Positions 17,833 through 26,038 of a stretch of 64,000 nt of DNA are shown one piece after another (position 1 is the first letter of the stretch; each line of letters begins with the position of its first letter). Origin of the DNA: Treponema parvum (GTDB lineage: Bacteria; Spirochaetota; Spirochaetia; Treponematales; Treponemataceae); NCBI RefSeq assembly GCF_017893945.1, contig NZ_CP054257.1, positions 620,001 through 684,000 on the forward strand. The letters are read 5' to 3'. A program made the translations under genes and the position numbers. The notes under the pieces were generated by a model that saw nothing but the letters and a program-made list of their open reading frames with translations, was not told the DNA's origin and ran no database searches.

Positions 17833-18723
17833 ATGGCGTCCGCCGTTTCAAAAACGAGCAAGATCGTAGTTAACCGTAACAGAAAAATGGCTTTTTTATT
17901 TTTACTGCCTAATATAATAGGTTTTGCAGTTTTTACGCTGATCCCTGTCGTGAGCTCGATTGTATTAAGTTTGATGAAGTGGAACGGGCGCAGCGCTGCA
18001 AAATTCGTAGGTTTAAAAAATTTTATAACAATATTTACTTCTTCCGACTTTCTCATAGCTTTGAGGAATACAGTAGTTTATACGGTCGGAACGGTTCCTT
18101 TTATAATCGCGTTTGCGCTTATTATCGCCTTTCTTTTGGAAAATGATTTTAAAGGGGCTGCGGCTGTCCGCGCCATGTTTTTCTTTCCGCATATTTCATC
18201 CATAGTAGCAATTTCGGTTGTATGGCAATTGGTTTACGCCAAGAGCGGAGTATTAAATAATTTTTTGACACATTTGGGGCTTACGGATCCTCCCGCCTGG
18301 CTTTCGGATAAAAACTGGGCGCTGCCCGCCATAATGCTCATGATCATATGGAAGGGCATAGGATACTACATGATCATCTATCTGGCGGGGCTTCGGAACA
18401 TTGATAAGGCATTGTACGAGGCCGCCACCATAGACGGCTGCAACTCGTTCAGGCGATTCTGGCATATTACCATTCCCTCCTTAAAACCCATAACCTTTTA
18501 TATTTCAGTCATGTGCATTATAAATTCGTTCCAAGTGTTTACGCCCATATACATAATGACAAAGGGAGGCCCGGGCAGGGCGACTACGGTTATGGTCTTG
18601 CAAATTTATCAGGATGCGTTTGTCAATTATGAATTCGGCATCGCTTCGGCAGAGGCGATGGTCTTATTTGCTTGCATACTTATTGTCACTTTGATCCAGT
18701 TCAGGGGACAAAAAGACGATTGA
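17833..18723 (+). CDS. ABC sugar transporter permease (MalF/UgpA-like)
   Basis: Inner-membrane permease of 296 residues with six predicted transmembrane segments, starting with a basic cytoplasmic N-terminus and the segment MAFLFLLPNIIGFAVFTLIPVVSS. The cytoplasmic coupling loop EAATIDGCNSFRRFWHITIPSLKP near residues 197-220 is the EAA motif that contacts the ATPase. GAGG lies just upstream of the ATG. It pairs with the next gene product. Confidence 0.92.
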   Translation: MASAVSKTSKIVVNRNRKMAFLFLLPNIIGFAVFTLIPVVSSIVLSLMKWNGRSAAKFVGLKNFITIFTSSDFLIALRNTVVYTVGTVPFIIAFALIIAFLLENDFKGAAAVRAMFFFPHISSIVAISVVWQLVYAKSGVLNNFLTHLGLTDPPAWLSDKNWALPAIMLMIIWKGIGYYMIIYLAGLRNIDKALYEAATIDGCNSFRRFWHITIPSLKPITFYISVMCIINSFQVFTPIYIMTKGGPGRATTVMVLQIYQDAFVNYEFGIASAEAMVLFACILIVTLIQFRGQKDD

Positions 18724-18742
18724 TATTTTGAGGAAACAGGAT

Positions 18743-19588
18743 ATGAATAGAATGGACAGTTTTAAAAAGCCGCTGAACATAGGAACTTTTATGCGCTATG
18801 CGGTGATATTTATCATCTCTCTTACTATGATCTTTCCGTTTCTTTGGATGATCAGCGCTTCTTTTAAAGACAGTTTGGATGTTTTTGTTTTTCCCATCGA
18901 CTGGATCCCCGACACGCCCAAATTTTCAAATTACGCTTACATATGGCAAAAAGTAAATTACGGTCTGCTTTTCTTTAACACCTTAAAGATTGCGGTGATA
19001 GTTACCCTGCTCCAAATTTTAACGTGCAGCCTTGCCGGTTACGCTTTCAGCAAACTTGAGTATCCTGAGCGGAACAAGATATTTATCATATATCTTTCTA
19101 CGCTTATGATTCCGTATCAGGTGATCATGATCCCTCAGTTTTCGATAATCAGAATGCTGGGGCTTTCCAATACGCATGCCGCACTGATCCTTATACATGC
19201 GTTTAATCCTATGGGTGTGTTTTTGATGAAACAGTTTTTTGACAGCATTCCTAAAGAATTGAACGAAGCTGCCTGCATAGACGGACTTAACGATTTTAAT
19301 ATTTACTCTTTGATCATTATGCCGCTTTCAAAATCCGTTATAGGGACTTTGGTGATCCTTACTTCGGTTTTAATGTGGAACGATTTTATTGCGCCGCTCA
19401 TATATCTGAATTCGGAAAAACTTTTTACGATACAGTTGGGACTTCGCAATATGATAAGCGAACACGCCGCCGAATATGCGCCTATCATGGCCGCTTCCGT
19501 AATTTCAATAATACCGATATTGATTGTATTTTTAAAATTTCAAAAGTTTTTTGAACAAAGTTTGGTTTCTTCAGCTGTTAAGGGGTAG
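18743..19588 (+). CDS. ABC sugar transporter permease (MalG/UgpE-like)
   Basis: Second CUT1 permease, 281 residues, with six transmembrane segments and the EAA loop NEAACIDGLNDFNIYSLIIMPLSKS. The start at 18743 is chosen because GAGGA sits 8 bp upstream; the frame is open to a TTG at 18728 and another ATG lies at 18752. It begins about 20 bp after the partner permease and ends 6 bp before the glycosidase gene, so the three are one unit. Confidence 0.92.
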   Translation: MNRMDSFKKPLNIGTFMRYAVIFIISLTMIFPFLWMISASFKDSLDVFVFPIDWIPDTPKFSNYAYIWQKVNYGLLFFNTLKIAVIVTLLQILTCSLAGYAFSKLEYPERNKIFIIYLSTLMIPYQVIMIPQFSIIRMLGLSNTHAALILIHAFNPMGVFLMKQFFDSIPKELNEAACIDGLNDFNIYSLIIMPLSKSVIGTLVILTSVLMWNDFIAPLIYLNSEKLFTIQLGLRNMISEHAAEYAPIMAASVISIIPILIVFLKFQKFFEQSLVSSAVKG

Positions 19589-19594
19589 AATTTT

Positions 19595-21328
19595 ATGTCG
19601 AACGATTATGCAAAATATATGAAAAAACCGTTTTCTCTTTCAGATTCAGACTGCGATTGGGTAGGCCGTACGCTGAGCGGGATGACGCTTGAGCAAAAAG
19701 TTGCGCATCTTTTTTGCATATTGATTAAGGATAAGCCCGTCGAACGGATGATTTCGGAAATGCGTTCCCTTAATTTTCAGCCGGGAAGCTACATGTCGGA
19801 TTCATTTCCTGCGCAAAAAGTAAAAGATAATTTTTGTAAACTGCAAGCGGAAACTGAAATTCCTCTTTTGTTTGCCTGTAATCTTGAGCGCGGGGCAGAC
19901 GGAATCTGCACTGAAGGAACTTTTTACGGCACACAGATGCAAACCGCCGCTACGGCGGATCCTCACTACGCTTATGAACTTGGCAGAGTCTGTGCGCAAG
20001 AAGCCGCCGCCTGCGGAGCAAACTGGAATTTCGGACCCGTAGTGGATATAGACGCAAATTTTCATAATCCCATAACAAATACAAGGACTTTCAGCTCGGA
20101 CAGAGATACCGTGATTGAATTTTCTAAGGCTTTTATTAAAGGGCAGATCGAAGAAGGTCTTGCCGTCTGTATTAAACATTGGCCGGGCGACGGACAGGAT
20201 GAAAGGGATCAGCACATGCTCACGTCTATAAACGGTCTGTCTGCCGCCGATTGGGACGCTTCTTACGGTAAAATATATAAGGAACTCATCGATTTCGGCG
20301 CACAGTCCGTCATGGCTGCGCATATTTTACAACCCTCTTATTCTCGCTTGCTTAATCCGTCTTTAAAAGACAATGAAATTTATCCGGGCTCGCTCTCCTA
20401 TGAGCTTACCACGGGCCTCTTAAAAGAAAGGCTGGGATTTAACGGTCTTGTAGTTACCGACGCTACAAGTATGACGGGTTTTATGCAGGTTATGTCCCGG
20501 CGGGACGCCTTACCTGCTTCAATAATGGCGGGCTGCGATATAATACTTTTTTCATTAGATATTAAAGAGGATTTTGACATAGTGCTTAAAGCGGTTAAAG
20601 ACGGCCGCATCACTATGAAAAGATTGGACGAAGCCGTTTCAACCATACTGGCGCTGAAGGCGCATCTGGGGCTGCACAAAAAACTTACTGAACAAAAGAC
20701 TCTTGAAATCGGTAACGTTTCTTCTTTTTTTTCAGACAACCCTGCCAAACGAAAAAACGTTGAAAGCGCGAAGGATTGCGCCGATAAGGCAGTAACGCTT
20801 GTAAAAGACGTTAAGCACCTTTTGCCGCTTGATGTAAAAAAACATAAGCGCGTGTTGCTGCATGTTTTAGGCGATAAGGGCGGCTATCATGATCCTGTAA
20901 AAGGCACTCATAAATTTTTTGTTTCGCTCATGGAAAAAGAAGGCTTTGAAATCACCGTGTATGATCCTGAAAAGCTTGATTTGCGCCCGATCGGTAACAG
21001 CGTTGCAAGTTTTGTGGAACGTTTTGACCTGATAATATATTATTGCAGCGTTAAAACCAGCGGAAGCGATACCGTTTCCCGCATAAGTTGGGCTCCTCCC
21101 GGCGGATGCAATACCCCCAGATACTTTAACGATATTCCGACTCTTTTTATATCGGTTGATAATCCGTATATGCTTTTTGACGTGCCGCGCGTTCCCGCCT
21201 ATATAAACGGATATACGCCGACTCCTTACGTTATCGAAGCGATTGTTGAAAAAATAATGGGGCGCAGCGCTTTTAAGGGCAAGAGCCCTGTGGATCCTTT
21301 TTGCGGCTTGTTTGACGCTTGTTTTTGA
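19595..21328 (+). CDS. Glycoside hydrolase family 3 enzyme (NagZ-like beta-N-acetylhexosaminidase or beta-glycosidase)
   Basis: Probable cytoplasmic glycosidase of 577 residues; no signal peptide is visible. The N-terminal GH3 barrel has NWNFGPVVDI (residues 143-152), NTRTFSSD, the NagZ-type loop KHWPGDG at 194-200 followed by DQHM, and the candidate nucleophile Asp289 in GLVVTDATSM. A second alpha/beta domain of about 200 residues follows (from DCADKAVTLVKDVKHLLPL), as in longer GH3 enzymes. It probably removes terminal sugars from the oligosaccharide imported by the adjacent transporter. The Trp and Asp in KHWPGDG differ from KHFPGHG of classic NagZ, so the substrate is uncertain. Confidence 0.88.
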   Translation: MSNDYAKYMKKPFSLSDSDCDWVGRTLSGMTLEQKVAHLFCILIKDKPVERMISEMRSLNFQPGSYMSDSFPAQKVKDNFCKLQAETEIPLLFACNLERGADGICTEGTFYGTQMQTAATADPHYAYELGRVCAQEAAACGANWNFGPVVDIDANFHNPITNTRTFSSDRDTVIEFSKAFIKGQIEEGLAVCIKHWPGDGQDERDQHMLTSINGLSAADWDASYGKIYKELIDFGAQSVMAAHILQPSYSRLLNPSLKDNEIYPGSLSYELTTGLLKERLGFNGLVVTDATSMTGFMQVMSRRDALPASIMAGCDIILFSLDIKEDFDIVLKAVKDGRITMKRLDEAVSTILALKAHLGLHKKLTEQKTLEIGNVSSFFSDNPAKRKNVESAKDCADKAVTLVKDVKHLLPLDVKKHKRVLLHVLGDKGGYHDPVKGTHKFFVSLMEKEGFEITVYDPEKLDLRPIGNSVASFVERFDLIIYYCSVKTSGSDTVSRISWAPPGGCNTPRYFNDIPTLFISVDNPYMLFDVPRVPAYINGYTPTPYVIEAIVEKIMGRSAFKGKSPVDPFCGLFDACF

Positions 21329-21638
21329 GACGCCGTGAATGCGGTATGCTGGGGTGGGTAAAACTAATTTGCATTAAGCACTTAGGGATTTGTTGCATCT
21401 ATATCATGAATGTATTTTGCAGTATCGAGGGTTCTTAAAAAGGCAAATGTGCCGAAAAGGTCATCATCTGGGACATGCAAGGGCATCCCCAATTCTTTTG
21501 TTTCTCATATCATTGACATAAAAGTATTGTTTCTACTGCATCATTGTTCATAAAGAAATCGGAAATGATCCATTGCTACTCCAATAGGTTTTAATCTGGA
21601 TTGCCGTGTTAAAGGCGATGTCAGTTAAAGCAGTATTT
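21329..21638. other. AT-rich intergenic segment with a possible gene remnant (minus strand)
   Basis: No intact gene. On the minus strand about 42 codons ending at a TAA (21382-21384) read GMPLHVPDDDLFGTFAFLRT and on to DIDATNP, a protein-like stretch with no start or upstream continuation. Other short stretches of the same strand near 21560-21620 also look coding but are broken by stops. This suggests a decayed gene next to the toxin-antitoxin pair. Confidence 0.35.
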
Positions 21639-21896
21639 TTACCCTTCTACTAGTTTTCCTGTTAAATATTTATGTAAAATACTTCCTGCAAAAACTTCAT
21701 ATTCCATACCTTCTTCAAAAGCTTTTGCTTTTAGATTATTCATATCTTGCTTGGCAAGCATTATATCCATCTTTTCACTTTTCATAAGCATACTTTCAGC
21801 AGCTTTTTTTAAATCATTATTAAGATCATAAAAATTTTTTACCGATTTCCATTCATCATTTTCTATGGATTCATATAACTCTTTCTCACTATTCAT
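21639..21896 (-). CDS. Putative antitoxin (BrnA/CopG-like) of a type II toxin-antitoxin pair
   Basis: Small acidic/basic mixed protein of 85 residues. The start at 21896 is preferred over 21917 because AAGGAGA lies just upstream and the ATG overlaps the end of the toxin gene by 8 bp, as in co-translated pairs. The C-terminal half (MDIMLAKQDMNNLKAKAFEEGMEYEVFAGSILHKYLTGKL) matches the pattern of ribbon-helix-helix antitoxins that read INIRLSxxDLxxLKxKAxEEGxPYQTLIxSILHKY. The DNA-binding strand is less conserved here (MDIMLA). Assigned by pattern and context; not certain. Confidence 0.7.
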   Translation of the reverse strand: MNSEKELYESIENDEWKSVKNFYDLNNDLKKAAESMLMKSEKMDIMLAKQDMNNLKAKAFEEGMEYEVFAGSILHKYLTGKLVEG

Positions 21897-22176
21897 TTTC
21901 TTCTCCTTCCCAATCAAGATATTTTGCCGTATATTTTCTACTCGGAAAAATGGTTTTCAAAAAACAAATATTATTTTCGAGTACACAAGGGACTACATAT
22001 ACATATCTATCAATTTTAACAAGAAGCAAAAGTTGATTCGCATATTTTTCTTTATTCGGATTTTCTAAAATATCCAACAAACCGTCTTGTTCAATTGCTA
22101 CAATAATTTGCTCAAAAGATATATTTCTGTTTCTTTTAAGCATCATATTCTTTTCATTATTCCAATCGAATATCAT
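21889..22176 (-). CDS. Putative BrnT-like toxin
   Basis: A 95-residue protein beginning MIFDWNNEKNMMLKRNRNISFEQI, the FDW-x-x-EKN-x-x-LK-x-x-R-x-I-S-F-E pattern of BrnT/RelE-fold toxins, and ending with a KTIFPSRKYTAKYL motif typical of the C-terminal strand. It would act as an RNA-cleaving toxin neutralised by the downstream overlapping gene. Codon use is strikingly AT-rich (many AAT, AAA, ATA codons) compared with the flanking metabolic genes, consistent with recent acquisition. Toxin-first order is normal for BrnTA. Confidence 0.72.
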   Translation of the reverse strand: MIFDWNNEKNMMLKRNRNISFEQIIVAIEQDGLLDILENPNKEKYANQLLLLVKIDRYVYVVPCVLENNICFLKTIFPSRKYTAKYLDWEGEENE

Positions 22177-22240
22177 ACTGTAAAATAATATATCACTTTT
22201 TCAGTCTTTTAATAATAGAACTAGGTTATTAATTTAGCTT

Positions 22241-23035
22241 TTACCCTTCTAGTTCCGCATTCGCTATGATAACTTTTACGCCCTGATCTATGATTTTTTT
22301 GACTTCGGCGGGATCGGCAAGAGAATCGGTTATGACAATATCAATGCCGGAAATGCTTGCCGTATTAAAGCTGAACGTTTTGCCCAGTTTGGAACTGTCG
22401 CAGGCAACTATTTTAAGTCCCTTGCTTTGCTTTAGAAATTCCTGATTTATCATCGTTTCAGGATAAAAAGCCGTGGTTATACCGTCCGAGGCGGACAAAC
22501 CGTTAACGCCTAAGACCGTGACTGAAGAAAAAATTTTATTGATAAGATAGGTTGCCAAAACTCCGGAATAAGAAAGATTTTTGGAATTGAATTCTCCGCC
22601 GGTAGAAATAAGAGAAGCGTTTGTATTCCTTAGGAATGAAGACGCCAGAGAATTGTTTGTGATTACGGTTATGTGCTTGTTTTTTACGGCTTTGATTATT
22701 TCGGTAGTGGTGGTTCCCGCGTTTAAGAATACCGTATCGCCGTCTTTGATATATTGCGCTACAACTTGCGCGATCTGCTGTTTTTGCTCCTGCGCGATTA
22801 TTCCTTTGTTTGCGTAGTCAGGCGCTTCGTCGGCGCTCTGTGTGACAAGCCTTGCCCCTCCGTGGAAACGTTTTATTATGCCCGCTTTGGCAAGGGCTTC
22901 AAAGTCGCGGCGCACGGTAAGCTCTGAAACATTGAGTTTTTGACTTAATTCCGTCACGTATATGGGATTTTTTTTGTTTAACAGCTCGATTATTTGCTGA
23001 TGCCGCTTATCGACGATTTCTTTACTCTGTTTCAT
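22241..23035 (-). CDS. DeoR/GlpR-family transcriptional regulator
   Basis: Regulator of 264 residues. The N-terminal DeoR helix-turn-helix is visible as RHQQIIELLNKKNPIYVTELSQKLNVSELTVRRDFEALAKAGIIKRFHGGA (residues 11-61). The C-terminal DeoR effector domain includes GDTVFLNAGTTTTEI and VITNNSLASSF, then CDSSKLGKT. DeoR proteins usually sense a phosphorylated sugar. It lies 24 bp after the propeller-like gene and downstream of an FGGY kinase, so it probably controls that unit and perhaps the sugar cluster at 13.4-21.3 kb. A candidate operator is at 24153-24175. Confidence 0.92.
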   Translation of the reverse strand: MKQSKEIVDKRHQQIIELLNKKNPIYVTELSQKLNVSELTVRRDFEALAKAGIIKRFHGGARLVTQSADEAPDYANKGIIAQEQKQQIAQVVAQYIKDGDTVFLNAGTTTTEIIKAVKNKHITVITNNSLASSFLRNTNASLISTGGEFNSKNLSYSGVLATYLINKIFSSVTVLGVNGLSASDGITTAFYPETMINQEFLKQSKGLKIVACDSSKLGKTFSFNTASISGIDIVITDSLADPAEVKKIIDQGVKVIIANAELEG

Positions 23036-23059
23036 AATAATTTCAATCTATAAGGTGAC

Positions 23060-24094
23060 TTACTCTTCAAATTCGTAGAAGGCAATTTCATTGATCTCTC
23101 TATTTGCAGAGACGATGCGGTCTTTACCCATAAAGTTGTATACAAGAACGTTTGTGCTTCCGCAATCCTTGTCTAAAACTTCCGCACGGTACCCGTTGTC
23201 GTATGAAAAAACGTAAAGATCGCGGCTTTCGCCTTTTCGATGCCCGATCACCGCCACCTGCTTGCCTTTTACCGTGCCGGCCCATATCGCATGTACAAAC
23301 TCAAGTTTTTTGGGAAATTCATAAACGCATTTCCATGAACAGCCCGCATCCTGTTTTTTAAAGAATTTTACGGTATTCCCGTGAAAGGGCGACAGCGTTA
23401 CCATTTCATCCTGCCCGTCTCCGTCAAAATCCGCAAAGGCCATATCGCTTGTTTCTTCATCAAGAAGTTTTTCTACCGACCATTCGGAATTTTTATCCGT
23501 AGGAGGGTGAATTTCAAAAATTCCCGTTGCCGATGAAATAACGGAATAATCCCCGTTTTTGTCGTGCCGGCGTATATATCCGTGATTCTTTAAAAGCCCG
23601 TCAACGATCACTTGCAGCTTTAAGTCGGCGTTTTCAGACTCGGGCGGCAGTTCACAGGCCAAATACTGTCCGGGGAAGCGCCAGTCGTCTTCGTATTCCT
23701 TTGTTTTTTTTATGGTAGCGCACACTAAATAACGCTTGCCGTCGGATTCAAGCACGTCGAATCTGTGCGCATAAGGTATTTTTATGAGAGTTTTTTCCTT
23801 CCAGCCCTGTGCCGTGGGACGCACCAAAACTATACACGCTTCATCCGCGTTATTCGGTGAAAACATCTTTTTCGTCGCGAGAAAGGCGCCGTTTTCTCCT
23901 TGAAGAGGAACGATCGACATGGTGCCGCTGGGGCCCTTCCATATTGTTTCTACGAACTTGCCTTCCGGCGTAAAAAGCAGGCAGTCGTCCTCTTTTTCCG
24001 CAGCAACGGCAATGTAAGGTTTATCGTTGTGCTGTATTTGCGCTATTGAATAGCATTTTTGCATGGGATAAACGGCTTTTTTTATCGCTTTCAT
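23060..24094 (-). CDS. FG-GAP/VCBS-like beta-propeller protein of unknown function
   Basis: Protein of 344 residues without signal peptide or membrane segment, so probably cytoplasmic. It has repeated beta-rich blocks and the calcium-loop-like motif DFDGDGQDE around residues 226-234, as in FG-GAP/VCBS propellers; a second degenerate loop may be RRHDKNGDYSVISS. I do not recognise a specific family. The start follows AGAGGGA. It is placed between the FGGY kinase and the DeoR regulator, suggesting a role in the same carbohydrate pathway, possibly as a lyase- or lactonase-like propeller, but no catalytic residues can be named. Confidence 0.7.
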   Translation of the reverse strand: MKAIKKAVYPMQKCYSIAQIQHNDKPYIAVAAEKEDDCLLFTPEGKFVETIWKGPSGTMSIVPLQGENGAFLATKKMFSPNNADEACIVLVRPTAQGWKEKTLIKIPYAHRFDVLESDGKRYLVCATIKKTKEYEDDWRFPGQYLACELPPESENADLKLQVIVDGLLKNHGYIRRHDKNGDYSVISSATGIFEIHPPTDKNSEWSVEKLLDEETSDMAFADFDGDGQDEMVTLSPFHGNTVKFFKKQDAGCSWKCVYEFPKKLEFVHAIWAGTVKGKQVAVIGHRKGESRDLYVFSYDNGYRAEVLDKDCGSTNVLVYNFMGKDRIVSANREINEIAFYEFEE

Positions 24095-24152
24095 CGATTT
24101 CCCTCTGATTTTTCGAATGAATATTCATAAAATAAACATAATATATGAATAC

Positions 24153-24175
24153 TTATGATTTATTATAGATCATAA
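24153..24175. promoter_or_regulatory. Candidate DeoR operator (inverted repeat)
   Basis: TTATGAT (24153-24159) and ATCATAA (24169-24175) are exact inverted repeats with a 9-bp spacer, upstream of the propeller/DeoR genes. A separate perfect palindrome ATGAATATTCAT is at 24117-24128. The AT-rich dyads fit a repressor site, but the assignment is inferred. Confidence 0.5.
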
Positions 24176-24270
24176 TAGGAATTAGTCAATAAAGCGTCCA
24201 AAATAAGTCCGAAATAACGGCGGAACATGCGTGTTTGCGCCGTGCCGGAAAGCGACCATCGTGTGCGCTG

Positions 24271-25800
24271 TTAATGCACAGTCCTTTGTACCAATTCAAG
24301 CCATCTTTTTTTGTATCTATCGTATCCTATAAAATTGCCGGGAATGTCAGGCATATATTTAATGTTTATCGATTTTGAAAGTTCTTCTGCAGTCTGTTTT
24401 GTTGCGGCCATTATCGCGGTGATAGCGGCTCCGGCTGCGGTCGCTTCTTCCATGCTTGTTCTGAAAGTCTTGTTTTCTCTTAGCGCGGACGAGAGCAAAG
24501 AATTGTAAAGTTTGTTTTTCCGAAATCCGCCTTCCGTAAAAATTTTTGTGCCCGGCTTAAGCCCTGAGCGCCTTAAAGCCGTTTCCGTTTGAATTACCAA
24601 CGAAGCGTTTAAGGCGGCAAAAAAGGCCTTTTCGTTTTTTATGATCTTCGGGATGTTTTTTCCGGATTGAATTTCTTTAAGGGAATAAAATTTCCCTTTT
24701 TCGCTTATTCCCGGCTTTGAACCGGTGAACTGTCCCGTAGACGGCAAAATTTCAGGCAAAACAAACGTGTCGCAATCTTTAAACAATTTGTTTACTTCTT
24801 CTTCGGTATACGAAGGAAATGCCTGAGTAGCGTTTATGTTTTTATAACAGTTGATCCACGTGTCAAATTCCATTCCGCCGAGAAAAATAGATGTTTTTAT
24901 AGGATTACCGAACGCGGATTGATTAAAAAAGACGGTTTTTCCCAAATCTTCAGGATAAAGTTCCAAGGAATCCTGCGGGTGCATTGAGACGCACCAAGTT
25001 CCGGTAGAATTAAGGACAAAATCATTACCGCTTTCTTTTATGAGATAGGGCAGAATCGAAGCGTTTGAATCGTGAATTCCCATCGTTACATAGGTTTCCG
25101 CCGAGAGCTCAAGCTCTTTTGCAGCGTCTTTTGTGAGAGTTCCCAGAATGCTGCATGTTCCGGCGTATTTTGGGGGTAATAAGTTTTTTATTCCAAGTTT
25201 TTCGGCTATGTCTGACCAAGATTGAATTTTATGATCCCATAGATAAGTATGACATCCTGCATATGTGGGTTCAACGCCTGCAGCGCCCGTAAGAAGAAAT
25301 CCCCAGTATTGCGGATAAAACAAAATGTTGTTTGTCTTTGCGAATTCTGCCGGAAAATATTTTTTCAGATAAAAAATTCCTTTTGCAAGATTTATCATCG
25401 CGTCAAATGCAGGAGAAAACGTGCTTTTTTGCAGATCCTCCTTTGTTCCTGCTAGGGCATAAAACTCGTTTTGAAATTCCGTTCCCGGCTCTTCCGTATA
25501 AAATATGCATGGAGCGCAGACGCGGCCTTCTTTGTCCGTGCATACGAACGTCGCTCCGTGCGCGGAAACCGCGATGGCCTTTATAGGATATTTTTTTGCG
25601 AATAACCGTATCTGCTCGAAAAACCACTTTTGCATTTCGCCAAGGTTATGAGTCTTCAGTTCCTGCCCTGTAACGGGATTTTTTATGATTTGAGGTTCGA
25701 AAGTCTTGTATGCCGCATCCAGCTGTTTAAGGGCGGCGTCATAAACTGCAACTTTTTTATTAGTCATTCCTATGTCGATGACTGCTACGGCGTATTCCAT
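24271..25800 (-). CDS. FGGY-family carbohydrate kinase (rhamnulokinase/fuculokinase-like)
   Basis: Second sugar kinase of the window, 509 residues. The N-terminal loop is VAVIDIGMTNKKVAVYD (residues 5-21), followed by AVSAHGATFVCTDKEGRV, the GIHDSNASILPYL central region and the C-terminal IFTEGGFRKNKLYNSLLSSAL adenosine motif. The start at 25800 is set by GGGGAGGA 7 bp upstream rather than the in-frame ATG at 25827. It differs clearly from the kinase at 13460 (which has GTSS and GGDQQ motifs), so the two are not duplicates. The unit runs kinase, 176-bp gap, propeller-like gene, DeoR regulator. Confidence 0.88.
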   Translation of the reverse strand: MEYAVAVIDIGMTNKKVAVYDAALKQLDAAYKTFEPQIIKNPVTGQELKTHNLGEMQKWFFEQIRLFAKKYPIKAIAVSAHGATFVCTDKEGRVCAPCIFYTEEPGTEFQNEFYALAGTKEDLQKSTFSPAFDAMINLAKGIFYLKKYFPAEFAKTNNILFYPQYWGFLLTGAAGVEPTYAGCHTYLWDHKIQSWSDIAEKLGIKNLLPPKYAGTCSILGTLTKDAAKELELSAETYVTMGIHDSNASILPYLIKESGNDFVLNSTGTWCVSMHPQDSLELYPEDLGKTVFFNQSAFGNPIKTSIFLGGMEFDTWINCYKNINATQAFPSYTEEEVNKLFKDCDTFVLPEILPSTGQFTGSKPGISEKGKFYSLKEIQSGKNIPKIIKNEKAFFAALNASLVIQTETALRRSGLKPGTKIFTEGGFRKNKLYNSLLSSALRENKTFRTSMEEATAAGAAITAIMAATKQTAEELSKSINIKYMPDIPGNFIGYDRYKKRWLELVQRTVH

Positions 25801-26038
25801 ATTGTTTCCTCCCCGAATAATTTGCAATAAGCAGTTTTGCGGTGCGCGGGATTTTACGGTTCAACTGTTTTTTAGTATCAATTTCAATTTTAGGCATTTT
25901 TGCTAGAAATTGCAAATTCCGCTTTAGCCGGACTGCTTGCCTAGCCCTCAAACCTGCGCTTACAATTTTTTTATTTTGTGATATGATCGTTCAACGAGAC
26001 CGCGACAATTTCAGCGGTTGAAGTTAAATGATTGTTTT

